Below are positions 30,451 through 40,416 of a DNA stretch of 42,899 nt, piece after piece. Every line of letters starts with the position of its first letter. Position 1 is the first letter of the stretch. Both the position numbers and the translations under genes were made by a program. Source of the stretch: an uncultured Clostridia bacterium (lineage in GTDB: Bacteria; Bacillota; Clostridia; Monoglobales; Monoglobaceae); assembly GCA_947625905.1 (NCBI GenBank), contig CANQQJ010000030.1, forward strand, positions 1 to 42,899, written 5' to 3'. The notes below the pieces were generated by a model, which was given only the letters and a program-made list of their open reading frames with translations, searched no databases and was not told the DNA's origin.

Positions 30451-31746
30451 TTAACAGCTCTTTTTTATATCCGCGCCCAGCGCCTCAAAATCGGCGGCTA
30501 TATCCTCATACCCGCGCTCGATGTGTCCCGCGCCGCTCACGCGCGTGGTCCCGTCGGCTATCAGTCCGCCGATCACCATGGCGGCCCCTCCTCTCAGGTC
30601 AAAGGCTCTGACCTCGGCGCCGCTCAAACATTCCCTGCCGCGGACAATGGCGTGGCATATGTTCACGTCTATGTCGGCTCCGAGCTTGACCAGCTCCGGC
30701 GCGTGCCTGAACCTGTTTTCAAAAATCGACTCAACAAACACGGTGGCGCCCCTCGCGACCGTCATGGCCGCCATAAACGCGGGCTGCGCGTCGGTGGGAA
30801 AGCCGGGATAATACAGAGTTTTTATCCGCTTTACCGCTCTCGGACGTCCGTTCATCTCAAGCAGCGCGCCGTCGGCGGTTATCTTGATCTCGGCGCCCAT
30901 GTCCCGCAGGATCGCCAAACAGATCGACAAATGCTCCGGATTAACACCGAGCAGATTTATCTTTCCGCCGCACGCCGCCGCCGCGGACATATATGTAAGC
31001 GCCGCTATCCTGTCGGGCATTATTTCAAACTCCGCCCCATGCAGGCACTTTACTCCGTTTATCACAATAACATCGCTGCCCGCGCCCCTGATATCCGCGC
31101 CCATCGCGTTGAGAAAATTCTGCAGGTCCACTATCTCGGGCTCTCTGGCAGCGTTTCTGATGATCGTCTCGCCTTCCGACTTGGCCATAAGCAGCATAAT
31201 GTTTTCGGTCGCTCCCACGCTCGGACAGAGCAGCGGCACCTGGGCCGGTTTTAAACCCGAACGGGCGCGGCACCTGATCGTTCCGCCCTCTTCCTCTATC
31301 ACGATCCCTAGCCTCCTGAAAGCGCCGAGGTGCATATCTATCGGTCTCAGACCGATTTCGCACCCTCCCGGATAGCCCAGCTCGGCCTCTCCGTTTCTTG
31401 AAAGCATAGCCCCCATAAAAAGTATTGACGACCTCATGCGGTTCATCATATTGTTTTCGATAGCCGTGCCGAACGCGTTTTCGGCATCGGTCTCGATAAG
31501 TTTGTCTTTTTCCGAAAAGGCGCATCTGCAGCCCAATCTCTCCAATATCTCGACCGTGTTTTCCACATCGGTGAGACGCGGACAATTTTTCAGTCGGCAA
31601 CGTCCCTTTTCGCACAGCAGGCAGGCGGTCAGACACGGGAGCGCGGAGTTTTTGCATCCCTGAACTCTGATCTCGCCCGACAGCTTTCTTCTTCCGTTTA
31701 CGGTCAAACAGCTGTCCGTCACATAAATCCCTCCGTTTTCACGCAT
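30451..31746 (-). CDS. murA: UDP-N-acetylglucosamine 1-carboxyvinyltransferase
   Basis: This 431-residue enol-pyruvyl transferase performs the first committed step of peptidoglycan precursor synthesis and is the fosfomycin target. The N-terminal KLSGEIRVQGCKNSALP provides the substrate Lys/Asn. The active-site cysteine is Cys129 in GYPGGCEIGLRPIDMHL. PSVGATENIMLLMAKSEGET, DRIAALTYMSAAA and TDAQPAFMAAMTVARG also match. Two starts are possible: ATG at 31746 with AAAAGGG 8 nt upstream, and GTG at 31722 with GGAGG 7 nt upstream. It is encoded near the end of the dcw cluster. Confidence 0.94.
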   Translation of the reverse strand: MRENGGIYVTDSCLTVNGRRKLSGEIRVQGCKNSALPCLTACLLCEKGRCRLKNCPRLTDVENTVEILERLGCRCAFSEKDKLIETDAENAFGTAIENNMMNRMRSSILFMGAMLSRNGEAELGYPGGCEIGLRPIDMHLGAFRRLGIVIEEEGGTIRCRARSGLKPAQVPLLCPSVGATENIMLLMAKSEGETIIRNAAREPEIVDLQNFLNAMGADIRGAGSDVIVINGVKCLHGAEFEIMPDRIAALTYMSAAAACGGKINLLGVNPEHLSICLAILRDMGAEIKITADGALLEMNGRPRAVKRIKTLYYPGFPTDAQPAFMAAMTVARGATVFVESIFENRFRHAPELVKLGADIDVNICHAIVRGRECLSGAEVRAFDLRGGAAMVIGGLIADGTTRVSGAGHIERGYEDIAADFEALGADIKKSC

Positions 31747-31795
31747 ATTAAAATCCCTTTTAAAGATATAATATGCGCCGAAAGCGGGTTTGTGA

Positions 31796-32902
31796 TTATG
31801 ACGTCAGCCGTTTTACCTCGTTGTATATGTCCTCCGTGGCAGTAACTGTGCCCGCGTTCTTCGCCGAGCGCCGCATTTCCGCAAGTTTTTTTCTGTCAAA
31901 AACCAGCTTTTCGATAACCTCGCCGAGCGCCGCGGGAGTGAAGTCCTTTTCAAGGATAACTTCGGCTCCGCCTTCCTTTTCGACCGCTCTGGCGTTGTGC
32001 TCCTGATGATTGGCTGTCACATACGGCGACGGCACAAGCACCGACGGCTTGCCGAGAGCGGTCAGCTCGCTGAGCGTGCTGGCTCCCGCGCGGCACACCA
32101 CCAAGTCGGCCGCCGACATAACGATGTCCATATCATATATATATTCATTGACGTCAATATCGGGATATTTCTCAAGCTCTGTTCCGTTTTCTTTGAATCT
32201 CTCGATAACCGCGTCGTATTGATGGAACTTTCCGGTGCCCATCATTATACGGTACTTCCCGCTGTCGGCGACGCTTGATATCCAGTCAACGACCGTTTTG
32301 TTAAAATCCTTCGCGCCGAGACTGCCGCCGAAAAACACGATAAAAGGCCGCTCATCAAGCTTGAGTCTGCGGCGCGCGTCAAACGAGTCGGCAGACAGGA
32401 TCGACGGGCGCACCGGATTTCCCGTATACAGCACGCGCTTCGCATTTTTCATGTAATCCGCCGCGGGCTTGGCGCCGATCGCCACGGTATCGACCCTCGG
32501 GGCCAGCATGCGCGTGGTCACGCCGGGATAGGCGTTTGACTCGTGCACCAGAGTGGGGATCCCCATTTCGGCCGCCGCCAGCAGCACGGGACCGCAGACG
32601 TAGCCTCCCGTGCCGATCACTATGTCGGGCCCGAACTCTTTAATAATTTTTCTCGAGGCTCGATAGCTCAAGGGCAGCTCGAAAATATTTTTAAAATTCT
32701 GCAAATTCAGCGTCCGCTCAAAGCCGTGTATTTTTATAAGATACAGCTTGTGCTCAAGCCGCGGTATGAGCTCCGCCTCAAGGCCTTCCTTTGTGCCGAC
32801 AAAGGCGATCTCGGTCTTTTCCCGTCCGCAAATATAATTGGCGATGGCAAGAGCGGGATTGATATGTCCCGCCGTGCCGCCGCCCGCGAATAAAATTCTC
32901 AT
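31796..32902 (-). CDS. murG: UDP-N-acetylglucosamine--N-acetylmuramyl-(pentapeptide) pyrophosphoryl-undecaprenol transferase
   Basis: This 368-residue GT-B glycosyltransferase makes lipid II from lipid I at the inner membrane face. The N-terminal loop ILFAGGGTAGHINPALAIA is diagnostic. VIGTGGYVCGPVLLAAAEMG, IPTLVHESNAYPGVTTRMLA, FFGGSLGAKDFN and SAADLVVCRAGASTLSELTA with PSVLVPSPYVTANHQEHNAR follow. It begins right after ftsW (1-nt gap) with AGAGGGTG upstream. Confidence 0.96.
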   Translation of the reverse strand: MRILFAGGGTAGHINPALAIANYICGREKTEIAFVGTKEGLEAELIPRLEHKLYLIKIHGFERTLNLQNFKNIFELPLSYRASRKIIKEFGPDIVIGTGGYVCGPVLLAAAEMGIPTLVHESNAYPGVTTRMLAPRVDTVAIGAKPAADYMKNAKRVLYTGNPVRPSILSADSFDARRRLKLDERPFIVFFGGSLGAKDFNKTVVDWISSVADSGKYRIMMGTGKFHQYDAVIERFKENGTELEKYPDIDVNEYIYDMDIVMSAADLVVCRAGASTLSELTALGKPSVLVPSPYVTANHQEHNARAVEKEGGAEVILEKDFTPAALGEVIEKLVFDRKKLAEMRRSAKNAGTVTATEDIYNEVKRLTS

Positions 32903-32903
32903 G

Positions 32904-34169
32904 TCACAGCACCCTCTCTTGTCTTGAAACGTTCAGAATAAGCCCGATCTCAGCCATTGTTATCGCAAGAGCCGTGCCGCCGTAGCTGAAAAACGGCATC
33001 GGCATTCCCGTAACCGGAAACGAAGACGAAACAACGCCTATGTTTATCAAAGCCTGAACGCCTATTATTCCTATGCAGCCGACCACAATGAGCATGCCGA
33101 GCATATCGGGAGCCTTTTGCGCTATTCTTATTCCCCGCCACACAAGGCAGATAAACAAAACTATGACCACTATGACGCCGAACCAGCCGAGCTCCTCGGC
33201 GAGAACAGAAAAAATAAAGTCATTGTGCGGCTCGGGCAGAGACATATATTTCTGTCTGCTCTGTCCGAAACCGACGCCGAATATACCGCCCGAGCCGATG
33301 GCGTACAGCGACTGAACTATCTGCCAGCCTGAGCCCTGCTTATCCATAAACGGGTCCCTGAACGCGATTATTCTCTGGAGTCTGTAAGGCGACGTGATAA
33401 CCATCGCGATACCGCCCAGCACAACGGGAATACACATTATTCCGAAATGGCGGTATTTCGCCCCCGCCGCGAACATCATCAAAAGTCCGGTGAACACAAT
33501 AAGGATCGTGGCGCTGAAATGCGGCTCCATCATCAGAAGCACCGCCACGGCGGCCAGGATTCCCAAACAGGGTAAGAATCCGGTAAAAAATTTCCCCAAA
33601 TTCGCTCGGTATCTGTCAAGATACAGCGCCACAACAAGTATGGTGGCCAGCTTCATGATCTCGGAGGGCTGGAAGCCGAAAAGCCATCTGGTAGCGCCTC
33701 CGGCCGTTGTTCCCACGCCCGGTATAAGCACCATGATAAGCATGATGAATCCGGCGCCGTACATGATCGGCGATATCCTCGCCAGCACATGATAGTCGAT
33801 CATCATAAAGAAAAACATGAAAATAACGCCCAGTCCGAGGCCGCCCAGCTGCTTTTTTACATAATACAGACTGTCGCCGTCCCGGGTGGCATACGCGCGC
33901 GAACTGCTGGCGCTGTACAGCATTATTATGCCGAAAGCCACAAGAATGATAGTGATCATCAAAAACTGGTAGTCAAAGGCTCCCAGTCTGATTTTTGTGT
34001 CACCTATTTTAAGTATATTTTTCGCGGTAACGCGCACTCCCGACGGCCGCGCGCCGCTGTCCGACCGAGCGCGTCTTAAGGGGTCGGCGCGCCGCGCCTC
34101 GCCGTACGAATAACCCCGCTCTCCGCCGGGTCTCCGTCCGTTATTTATATTTCTGTTATAATCCGCCAA
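32904..34169 (-). CDS. ftsW: FtsW/SpoVE-type peptidoglycan polymerase (SEDS family)
   Basis: This SEDS protein of about 421 residues has roughly ten transmembrane helices. It polymerises lipid II in partnership with the class B PBP encoded in the same cluster. An Arg-rich N-terminal cytoplasmic extension of about 55 residues precedes FDYQFLMITIILVAFGIIML. Motifs include GGATRWLFGFQPSEIMKLAT, FRDPFMDKQGSGWQIVQSLY, GSGGIFGVGFGQSRQKYMSL, PEPHNDFIFSVLAEELGWFG and VTGMPMPFFSYGGTALAITM. TTG at 34169 is the likely start since GAGGTGAT lies just upstream; the GTG at 34178 is inside that site. It follows mraY directly; murD, usually between them, is absent. Confidence 0.93.
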   Translation of the reverse strand: MADYNRNINNGRRPGGERGYSYGEARRADPLRRARSDSGARPSGVRVTAKNILKIGDTKIRLGAFDYQFLMITIILVAFGIIMLYSASSSRAYATRDGDSLYYVKKQLGGLGLGVIFMFFFMMIDYHVLARISPIMYGAGFIMLIMVLIPGVGTTAGGATRWLFGFQPSEIMKLATILVVALYLDRYRANLGKFFTGFLPCLGILAAVAVLLMMEPHFSATILIVFTGLLMMFAAGAKYRHFGIMCIPVVLGGIAMVITSPYRLQRIIAFRDPFMDKQGSGWQIVQSLYAIGSGGIFGVGFGQSRQKYMSLPEPHNDFIFSVLAEELGWFGVIVVIVLFICLVWRGIRIAQKAPDMLGMLIVVGCIGIIGVQALINIGVVSSSFPVTGMPMPFFSYGGTALAITMAEIGLILNVSRQERVL

Positions 34170-34214
34170 TAAAATCACCTCACAGGGTATAAACCCGCCG
34201 ATAAATCCGATATT

Positions 34215-35192
34215 CTAACCGAAGAAATACATCACCGCGCACAGCAGCAATGTCACGAGCGAGAACACGCATACTATTTTTTCCTCGCTCCAGCCGCACA
34301 TTTCAAAATGATGATGAATAGGCGACATCTTAAATATTCTTTTGCCGGTCAGCTTGTAGGACGTCACCTGCATAATGACCGACAGCGTCTCGATCACATA
34401 AACAAGTCCCACGATAAGCAGCGTGAGCGGCTGCCTCAGAATTATGGCGAGGCCGCAAACGGCGCCGCCGAGGAACAGCGAGCCCGTGTCTCCCATGAAA
34501 ACCTTCGCCGGCTTTCTGTTATAGAACAAAAATCCCGCCAGCGCGCCCAGCATAACCGCCGCGAACAGCGCCATGGCGCTGTTTTTTATCCTCAGCGATA
34601 TCAAAAGATAAAACAGCATGACGACCATGGTTATGGTGGTGGCCAGACCGTCGAGCCCGTCGGTCAGATTAACGCTGTTGACCGTGGCAAGCATAACAAA
34701 TATAATAAACGGAATATAGAACCAGTTTAAATCAATATTCGTTTCGACAAACGGCAGATCAATAACCGTTCCGGTATCTCCGAACACCGCCACAAACGTC
34801 GCGAAAACCAATGCCGCCAAAAACTGCAGACCGAACTTCTGAACGGCCGTCAAACCCAGGTTGCGCTTTTTCACGACCTTGATATAGTCGTCGATAAAAC
34901 CGATGACGCCGAACGACAGCGAAAGCAGCTCCACGATCAGAAGTTCCGCAAAACCGCCGCTCCTGCCGCCGAGCAGAAAACCGCACAGGCAGGTGACAGC
35001 AAGCGCCGCCGCGGAGGAAATGATAAAAATCACTCCGCCCATTGTGGGGGTCCCGGATTTTGACGCGTGCCAGGACGGTCCTATCTCGCGGATTTCCTGA
35101 CCGAATTTAAGGCGTCTGAGCATCGGAATGACAAACATTCCCAGCAGCAGCGACAAAGCGAGCGCCGCGACGCCTCCCATCATATAATACAT
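34215..35192 (-). CDS. mraY: Phospho-N-acetylmuramoyl-pentapeptide-transferase
   Basis: This integral membrane enzyme of about 325 residues has roughly ten helices and makes lipid I. Signatures are GPSWHASKSGTPTMGGVIFI, GFIDDYIKVVKKRNLGLTA, NLTDGLDGLATTITMV, FNRKPAKVF-like FYNRKPAKVFMGDTGSLFLG and the loop SPIHHHFEMCGWSEEKIV. The ATG at 35192 is chosen because GGGAGAG lies about 6 nt upstream and the length becomes typical. The open frame continues upstream to 35285 into a region overlapping the murF end. Confidence 0.95.
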   Translation of the reverse strand: MYYMMGGVAALALSLLLGMFVIPMLRRLKFGQEIREIGPSWHASKSGTPTMGGVIFIISSAAALAVTCLCGFLLGGRSGGFAELLIVELLSLSFGVIGFIDDYIKVVKKRNLGLTAVQKFGLQFLAALVFATFVAVFGDTGTVIDLPFVETNIDLNWFYIPFIIFVMLATVNSVNLTDGLDGLATTITMVVMLFYLLISLRIKNSAMALFAAVMLGALAGFLFYNRKPAKVFMGDTGSLFLGGAVCGLAIILRQPLTLLIVGLVYVIETLSVIMQVTSYKLTGKRIFKMSPIHHHFEMCGWSEEKIVCVFSLVTLLLCAVMYFFG

Positions 35193-35238
35193 AAGCTTCT
35201 CTCCCATCAAACAGATTCGGGATCGATCAAACCCGAGA

Positions 35239-36642
35239 TCAATCCTTGTTTCCCAATTTATCGAGCGCCTCCGCGATTTTTTCAAGGCGCATACCTCTTG
35301 AGCCCTTTATCCAGATCACGTCGCCTTTTCGGATTACAGAGCCTATTTTTTCTATGGCTTCGGGTCCCGATTCGAACTCATATATGTCATTCGGGTTCAT
35401 TCCGCCGTCAATGGCGCCGCGCGCTATGTTGCGCGCCATTTCCCCGATAGTGATCAGACAGTCGATATTTTTCTCGACGCACATTCCGCCGACCTTGTAA
35501 TGGGCCTCGACCGACTTGTCTCCAAGCTCCAGCATATCGCCCAGGCAAGCCACCTTGCGCGCTCCGCGGCCGTTTTCATCGGCGGTGAGGCCGAGAACGT
35601 CCATTCCCGATTCCATCGAGTCGGGACAGGCGTTGTAGCAATCGTTTATAACCGTGAAATCGCGGTACTCGGTAACCGACTGCCTGAAGCCCTCGGGCGC
35701 GAAATCGTGCACTCCTTTTATCATGTTCTTGACGCTGACGTTATATCTGTATCCCGTAAGGATCGCCGCCAGCGCGTTATAAATATGATGCACCCCGGGA
35801 ACGTTTGTTTCAAATCTGTAGTCCTCTCCGTCTATGCGGACCGTGAACTCGCTGCCCGAGGAGAACAGTCTGATATCGGTGGCGACCAGATCGCAGGCCT
35901 TGTTTTCTATTCCGTAATACAAAGTCTCGTATTCAAGCTCGCCGTTTTTTGACCAGAGCAGATCGTCGTCGCCGTTTAAAATAACGGTCCCGTCGATCGA
36001 GAGTCCGTCCAGGATCTCGGTTTTCGCCTTTAATATCCCCTCGCGGCTGCCCAGATGCTCGATATGCGATATTCCGATATTGGTGATGACCGCTGTATCG
36101 GGCTTAACGATCCGCGACAGGCGCGAGATCTCGCCGAAGGCGCTCATGCCCATCTCGATAACGGCGGCCTCGTCGTCGTCCGAAAGACGGAAAAGCGTCA
36201 GCGGGACGCCGACCTCATTGTTATAATTTCCCTCGGTCTTGAGAGTCGTAAACTCGGTGCTCATGACCGAGGCTATCATGCCCTTGGTCGAAGTCTTTCC
36301 GACGCTGCCGGTTATGCCTATAACCGGAATGTTAAAACGGTCGCGATATGCAGAGGCTATATCGCGAAGCGCCTTAAACGTGTCGTCCACCGCAACAACG
36401 GGCAGACTGCCGAAGTCGCCCTCATCCTTATTCACAACGCAGCAGACAGCACCGTTTTCCACCGCTCTTTCCACAAATCTGTGGCCGTTATTGTTCTCGC
36501 CTCTGAGAGCCACAAAAACTGTGCCCTCTTCTGCTTCTCTGTCGTCGCGCACGATATTTTTGACGATCTCGTCACCGCTCAGATTTCGGATCTCTCCGCC
36601 CGAGGCTTTGGCTATCGCGCTGACATTCATACACCATTTCAT
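35239..36642 (-). CDS. murF: UDP-N-acetylmuramoyl-tripeptide--D-alanyl-D-alanine ligase
   Basis: This 467-residue Mur ligase adds D-Ala-D-Ala. The ATP-binding loop is GITGSVGKTSTKGMIASV. The N-terminal domain (FVALRGENNNGHRFVERAVE), the central motif AVIEMGMSAFGEISRLSRIV, VITNIGISHIEHLGSREGIL, the substrate Asn region VINDCYNACPDSMESGMDVL and the C-terminal VIWIKGSRGMRLEKIAEAL are all present. AAGGAG lies 9-10 nt before the ATG at 36642. It is 35 nt downstream of murE. Confidence 0.95.
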   Translation of the reverse strand: MKWCMNVSAIAKASGGEIRNLSGDEIVKNIVRDDREAEEGTVFVALRGENNNGHRFVERAVENGAVCCVVNKDEGDFGSLPVVAVDDTFKALRDIASAYRDRFNIPVIGITGSVGKTSTKGMIASVMSTEFTTLKTEGNYNNEVGVPLTLFRLSDDDEAAVIEMGMSAFGEISRLSRIVKPDTAVITNIGISHIEHLGSREGILKAKTEILDGLSIDGTVILNGDDDLLWSKNGELEYETLYYGIENKACDLVATDIRLFSSGSEFTVRIDGEDYRFETNVPGVHHIYNALAAILTGYRYNVSVKNMIKGVHDFAPEGFRQSVTEYRDFTVINDCYNACPDSMESGMDVLGLTADENGRGARKVACLGDMLELGDKSVEAHYKVGGMCVEKNIDCLITIGEMARNIARGAIDGGMNPNDIYEFESGPEAIEKIGSVIRKGDVIWIKGSRGMRLEKIAEALDKLGNKD

Positions 36643-36677
36643 AACTCTCTCTCCTTAGTTTGCCTATATCTTAAAAA

Positions 36678-38123
36678 TCAGACCCCGAGAAGCTTTTGAA
36701 CGATCTCTCTCTCGTCAAATTTTATCGTGTCGGTCCCAAGTATCTGATACGTCTCATGGCCCTTGCCCGCAAGTAATATTATATCATCTTTTTGGGCGTG
36801 GTCAAGAGCATATTCGATCGCCTCGAACCTGTTTGTAATAACAACATGCTCGCAGTCCGTCTGCTCAACTCCCTCAACGACCTGCCGAACTATCTTTTCC
36901 GGGTCCTCGGTGCGCGGATTGTCGCTGGTGACGATACAAAAATCCGAAAGCTCCGCCGCGATCTTTCCCATCTTGGGACGCTTGGACGCGTCGCGGTCGC
37001 CGCCGCATCCGAACAGCGTCACAACACGTCCTTTGGCGAAGCCTCTGATAGCGCTGATAACGTTCAGAAGTCCGTCGGGCGTGTGGGCGTAATCAATTAT
37101 AACCGTGTAATCCGTGCCGGGCGTCTTGACTATCTCTATCCTGCCCTTTACTCCGTGGGCGGTGTGTATCCCTTCGACCGCGTCTTTAAGGGATATCCCG
37201 TCCGCCAGGCAGCAGCCTATTGCGGTCATGGCGTTGTATACCGAAAATCTGCCCGGTATCGGCAGATCGACTCTTTGGGTCTCGCCTTTAAAGGTCAGAT
37301 CAAATTTCACGCCGTCGCTTCTGAGCTCGATATTTGACGCCTTGAGGTCGCAGTCGCCGTCTATGCCGTAGGTGATAACGCTGTCGCACGTCTCTTTTTC
37401 CAGCAGCATACCGCTGCCGCTGTCGTCTATATTTATCACGCCGTTTTTACAGATGTTAAAGAGTATGCTTTTGGCGGCGAGATATTCCTCCATCGTCTTA
37501 TGGAAATCCAGGTGGTCCTGGGTTATATTCGTGAACGCTCCCACATTAAACTCAGACGAGGTAACTCGGTCGAGAGCGAGGGCGTGAGACGAGACCTCCA
37601 TGACCACATAGTCCACGTCGTGCCTCGCTATCTCATCAAAAAGCTGCATAAGCTCCAAAGAATCGGGGGTCGTGCGCGACGCGGGAATAACCGTATCGCC
37701 GATCATGTTCTGGTTGGTGCCGATAAGGCCCACCTTTTTGCCCATATGCTCAAGAATGGCTTTTATCAAATACGTCGACGTGGTCTTTCCGTTTGTTCCG
37801 GTTATGCCTATAAGATTAAATTTCCTGAAGGGATAATCATAATACGTGGCGGCAATATGCGCCATAGCCTTTCTGGTATTTTCGACGATCACGCAGGGCA
37901 CGTCGACCGTCGGCAGATCATGCTCCGCCACGACCGCGACCGCTCCGTTTTCCACAGCGGAACGCGCGAACTTGTGTCCGTCGGTCGCGAATCCGGTTAT
38001 GCAGACAAAAACATAACCCGGCTTTACCTTTCTTGAATCATAGGCGACTCCGTTTATTTTCATACCGCCGCCGCCCGACATTTTTTTGATTTTAACATCT
38101 TTAAGCAGTTCCGATAAAGTCAT
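36678..38123 (-). CDS. murE: UDP-N-acetylmuramoyl-L-alanyl-D-glutamate--2,6-diaminopimelate ligase
   Basis: This 481-residue Mur ligase has the P-loop GITGTNGKTTSTYLIKAILE and EVSSHALALDRV, FTNITQDHLDFHKTMEEYL and VIIDYAHTPDGLLNVISAIR. The C-terminal TSDNPRTEDPEKIV contains the DNPR motif associated with meso-diaminopimelate specificity (L-Lys enzymes differ here), so this organism most likely has mDAP-type peptidoglycan. AAAAGGAG precedes the ATG at 38123. It follows the PBP gene by 37 nt. Confidence 0.95.
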   Translation of the reverse strand: MTLSELLKDVKIKKMSGGGGMKINGVAYDSRKVKPGYVFVCITGFATDGHKFARSAVENGAVAVVAEHDLPTVDVPCVIVENTRKAMAHIAATYYDYPFRKFNLIGITGTNGKTTSTYLIKAILEHMGKKVGLIGTNQNMIGDTVIPASRTTPDSLELMQLFDEIARHDVDYVVMEVSSHALALDRVTSSEFNVGAFTNITQDHLDFHKTMEEYLAAKSILFNICKNGVINIDDSGSGMLLEKETCDSVITYGIDGDCDLKASNIELRSDGVKFDLTFKGETQRVDLPIPGRFSVYNAMTAIGCCLADGISLKDAVEGIHTAHGVKGRIEIVKTPGTDYTVIIDYAHTPDGLLNVISAIRGFAKGRVVTLFGCGGDRDASKRPKMGKIAAELSDFCIVTSDNPRTEDPEKIVRQVVEGVEQTDCEHVVITNRFEAIEYALDHAQKDDIILLAGKGHETYQILGTDTIKFDEREIVQKLLGV

Positions 38124-38160
38124 AAGCTTCTCCTTTTCCCGTCAATCGCGCAAGTTTATT

Positions 38161-40416
38161 TTAATCGTTGGTCGTTTCCGACTCGTCATATCTGAAATTA
38201 AGCGTCACGACCGTTCCGGGCTCGACCATGGTTCCCTCTACCGGGGACTGACCGATACACGTGGCGTTTTTGCCGTATTTTGAAACGCCCTTTATCCTGG
38301 CGTTCAGCCCGTTATTCTCAAGCGTCGCGTTGGCCGAGGCCGGGGTCTCGCCGGTAACATTGGGAACCGCCACGGTCCGCTCGGCGCCGCCGCTTTCGGT
38401 ATACACAACGATCGTGCTGCCCTGAGTTACTCTGGTATGAGGCTTGGGGATCTGATCGACGACCGTCTCTCCGTTTCCGCTGACCTTTACAACAAGCCCG
38501 TTTTCATCAGCCGCGATACCCGCGTCGGACTTGCTCATTCCCGAAACATCGGGAACCTCAACATCTATATACTCTTCCTCATCGGCGTTGTACATGGGCT
38601 CGACTCCCAGATACTGCAAAGTCTCACCCAAAATATCGCGCACGACCGGAGCCGCTATCTGTCCGCCGTAGTAGCTGTCGCCGTTCGGCTCATCCATAAT
38701 AACCAGACACAGCACGCGCGGATCGTCGGCCGGAGCGAATCCGATAAACGAGGCGATATATTTTCCGTTTCCTCTCGGGATCTTTTCGGAGGTTCCGGTC
38801 TTGCCGGCTATTCTGTACCCCGCGAGGTACGCGTTTTTGCCGCCGCCCTCCGACACGACCGATTCAAGGATCTTGCACATTTCCGCGCTGGTCTCTTTCG
38901 AGATGACCTGGCGCACGATCTCGGGCTCGGTGCTCTCGACGATTCCCATATCGGAATTCACTATCTGCTTCACGATATGCGGCTTCATCAATGTGCCGCC
39001 GTTCGCGACCGCACTGACCGCCGCCGCCATTTGAAGAGGCGTGACCGTTATGGACTGACCGAACGACTCGGTCGCGAGATCGACGTCGCTCATGCTGGCA
39101 TCGTATCCCATACCCGCGGCCTCGCCGGGTATCTCGATACCCGTTTTGCTCAAAAATCCGAACGCCTTCACGCCGTCTACAAATCTTTCCTTGCCTATTT
39201 TCTGGCCTATCTGGATAAACGCGGGGTTGCACGAATTCTGAACGGCCTGTGAAAAGTCCTGCGTTCCGTGGCCCGAGGTATTGGCGCAGTTAATGGTCCT
39301 GTCGGCCACCTGATACGAGCCGCCGCAGGTAAACATATCCGTCAGGGCGCAGGCGCGCGTTTCGAGCGCGATAGACGCGGTCACCGACTTAAATGTCGAG
39401 CCCGGCTCGTACGAGTCGACCACCGCCTTGTTGCGGCGCACCGTCTGCATTACCTCTCCCAGCTTTTCATTATACTCCTCGCCCTCAAGTTTTTCAAGCT
39501 CTTGTTCAATATCCGGATATTTTTCTTTGACAGCGTCGGTAATTTCAAAGGGCTCATTCAGATTATAGTCCGGTTCGGTGCACATGGCTAAAATTTCGGC
39601 CGTGTCAACATCCATAACGATAGCCGCGGCTCCCTCGGCAACTCTGTTGTCCGCCGCAGCCGCTTCCAGATTTTTCTGGGCATAGTTCTGTATCGTCTCG
39701 TCTATCGTCAGCACAACGCTGTTGCCATCCTGCGCGGCGATATAGTTTTCATATCCGCTGTTGCCCTCAAGACCGGTTGACTGCTGCGCGGAAACGACCC
39801 TTCCGGGCACTCCGCTCAGCTGGTCGTCGTAAATGCTCTCGATACCCTCAAGGCCTTGATTGTCGGTTCCGCAGAAGCCTATGACCTGCGCGGCAAAATT
39901 GTTGTACGGATAATAACGCTTCACATCCTCGGTAAACACGATGCCGCTCAAATCGACCGAATCCACATACTCGCGCAGCGTGTCGGCAACCTCTTTGTCT
40001 ACCTTCTTTTTTAGGGTCTCGTTCTGGATCTTTTTATCGATCTTATCCTTGACGGTTTCCATATCCATGTCAAGAATATCGCCGATGTTTCTCGCCACGC
40101 TGTCCACGCCGAGACCTTTTTCCTCAATGGATTTCCTGAGCGTCTCGGGACTTATGCTTATCGACTCGACCGTTATGTTTGAGGCCAGGACCTTATAATT
40201 GCGGTCATATATGCTGCCCCGCTTCGCGCTGACGGTATTGTCGCTGGTTTGCTGATCGAGCGCCTGCCGCGACAGATCCTTGCCGCGCACGATCTGTATC
40301 CAGCCGATGCGCAAACAAAGCAGCGCCATCAAAAGCGCAAACGCGGCGGCTATAAAAATAAGTCTGCCGCTTGTTCCGCTTCTCTTTTTTGCTTTTCTTA
40401 TCTTTTTAGGCGACAT
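38161..40416 (-). CDS. Class B penicillin-binding protein with PASTA domains (SpoVD/PBP2-type)
   Basis: This 751-residue transpeptidase has an N-terminal transmembrane helix (about 18-38), a dimerisation/pedestal domain (about 60-215, with SAKRGSIYDRNYKVLASNIT), and a transpeptidase domain with Ser340 in EPGSTFK. The second motif is in QAVQNSCNPAFIQIG (SCN) and the third in RIAGKTGTSEK (KTG). Two C-terminal PASTA repeats (about 625-680 and 693-745) follow. It cross-links septal or spore peptidoglycan together with FtsW. The cluster holds a single such gene, where many Firmicutes have two (pbpB and spoVD), so it may serve division, sporulation or both. GGAGG precedes the ATG. The 198-nt gap upstream, to ftsL, holds GC-rich hairpins (CGCCGCCCAAGCGGCG) but no clear promoter. 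Confidence 0.93.
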   Translation of the reverse strand: MSPKKIRKAKKRSGTSGRLIFIAAAFALLMALLCLRIGWIQIVRGKDLSRQALDQQTSDNTVSAKRGSIYDRNYKVLASNITVESISISPETLRKSIEEKGLGVDSVARNIGDILDMDMETVKDKIDKKIQNETLKKKVDKEVADTLREYVDSVDLSGIVFTEDVKRYYPYNNFAAQVIGFCGTDNQGLEGIESIYDDQLSGVPGRVVSAQQSTGLEGNSGYENYIAAQDGNSVVLTIDETIQNYAQKNLEAAAADNRVAEGAAAIVMDVDTAEILAMCTEPDYNLNEPFEITDAVKEKYPDIEQELEKLEGEEYNEKLGEVMQTVRRNKAVVDSYEPGSTFKSVTASIALETRACALTDMFTCGGSYQVADRTINCANTSGHGTQDFSQAVQNSCNPAFIQIGQKIGKERFVDGVKAFGFLSKTGIEIPGEAAGMGYDASMSDVDLATESFGQSITVTPLQMAAAVSAVANGGTLMKPHIVKQIVNSDMGIVESTEPEIVRQVISKETSAEMCKILESVVSEGGGKNAYLAGYRIAGKTGTSEKIPRGNGKYIASFIGFAPADDPRVLCLVIMDEPNGDSYYGGQIAAPVVRDILGETLQYLGVEPMYNADEEEYIDVEVPDVSGMSKSDAGIAADENGLVVKVSGNGETVVDQIPKPHTRVTQGSTIVVYTESGGAERTVAVPNVTGETPASANATLENNGLNARIKGVSKYGKNATCIGQSPVEGTMVEPGTVVTLNFRYDESETTND

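Noticed and set aside
29659-31254. 531-codon plus-strand frame opposite divIB and murA
   Set aside because: It lies antisense to two clearly identified genes, and the translation shows no domain features.
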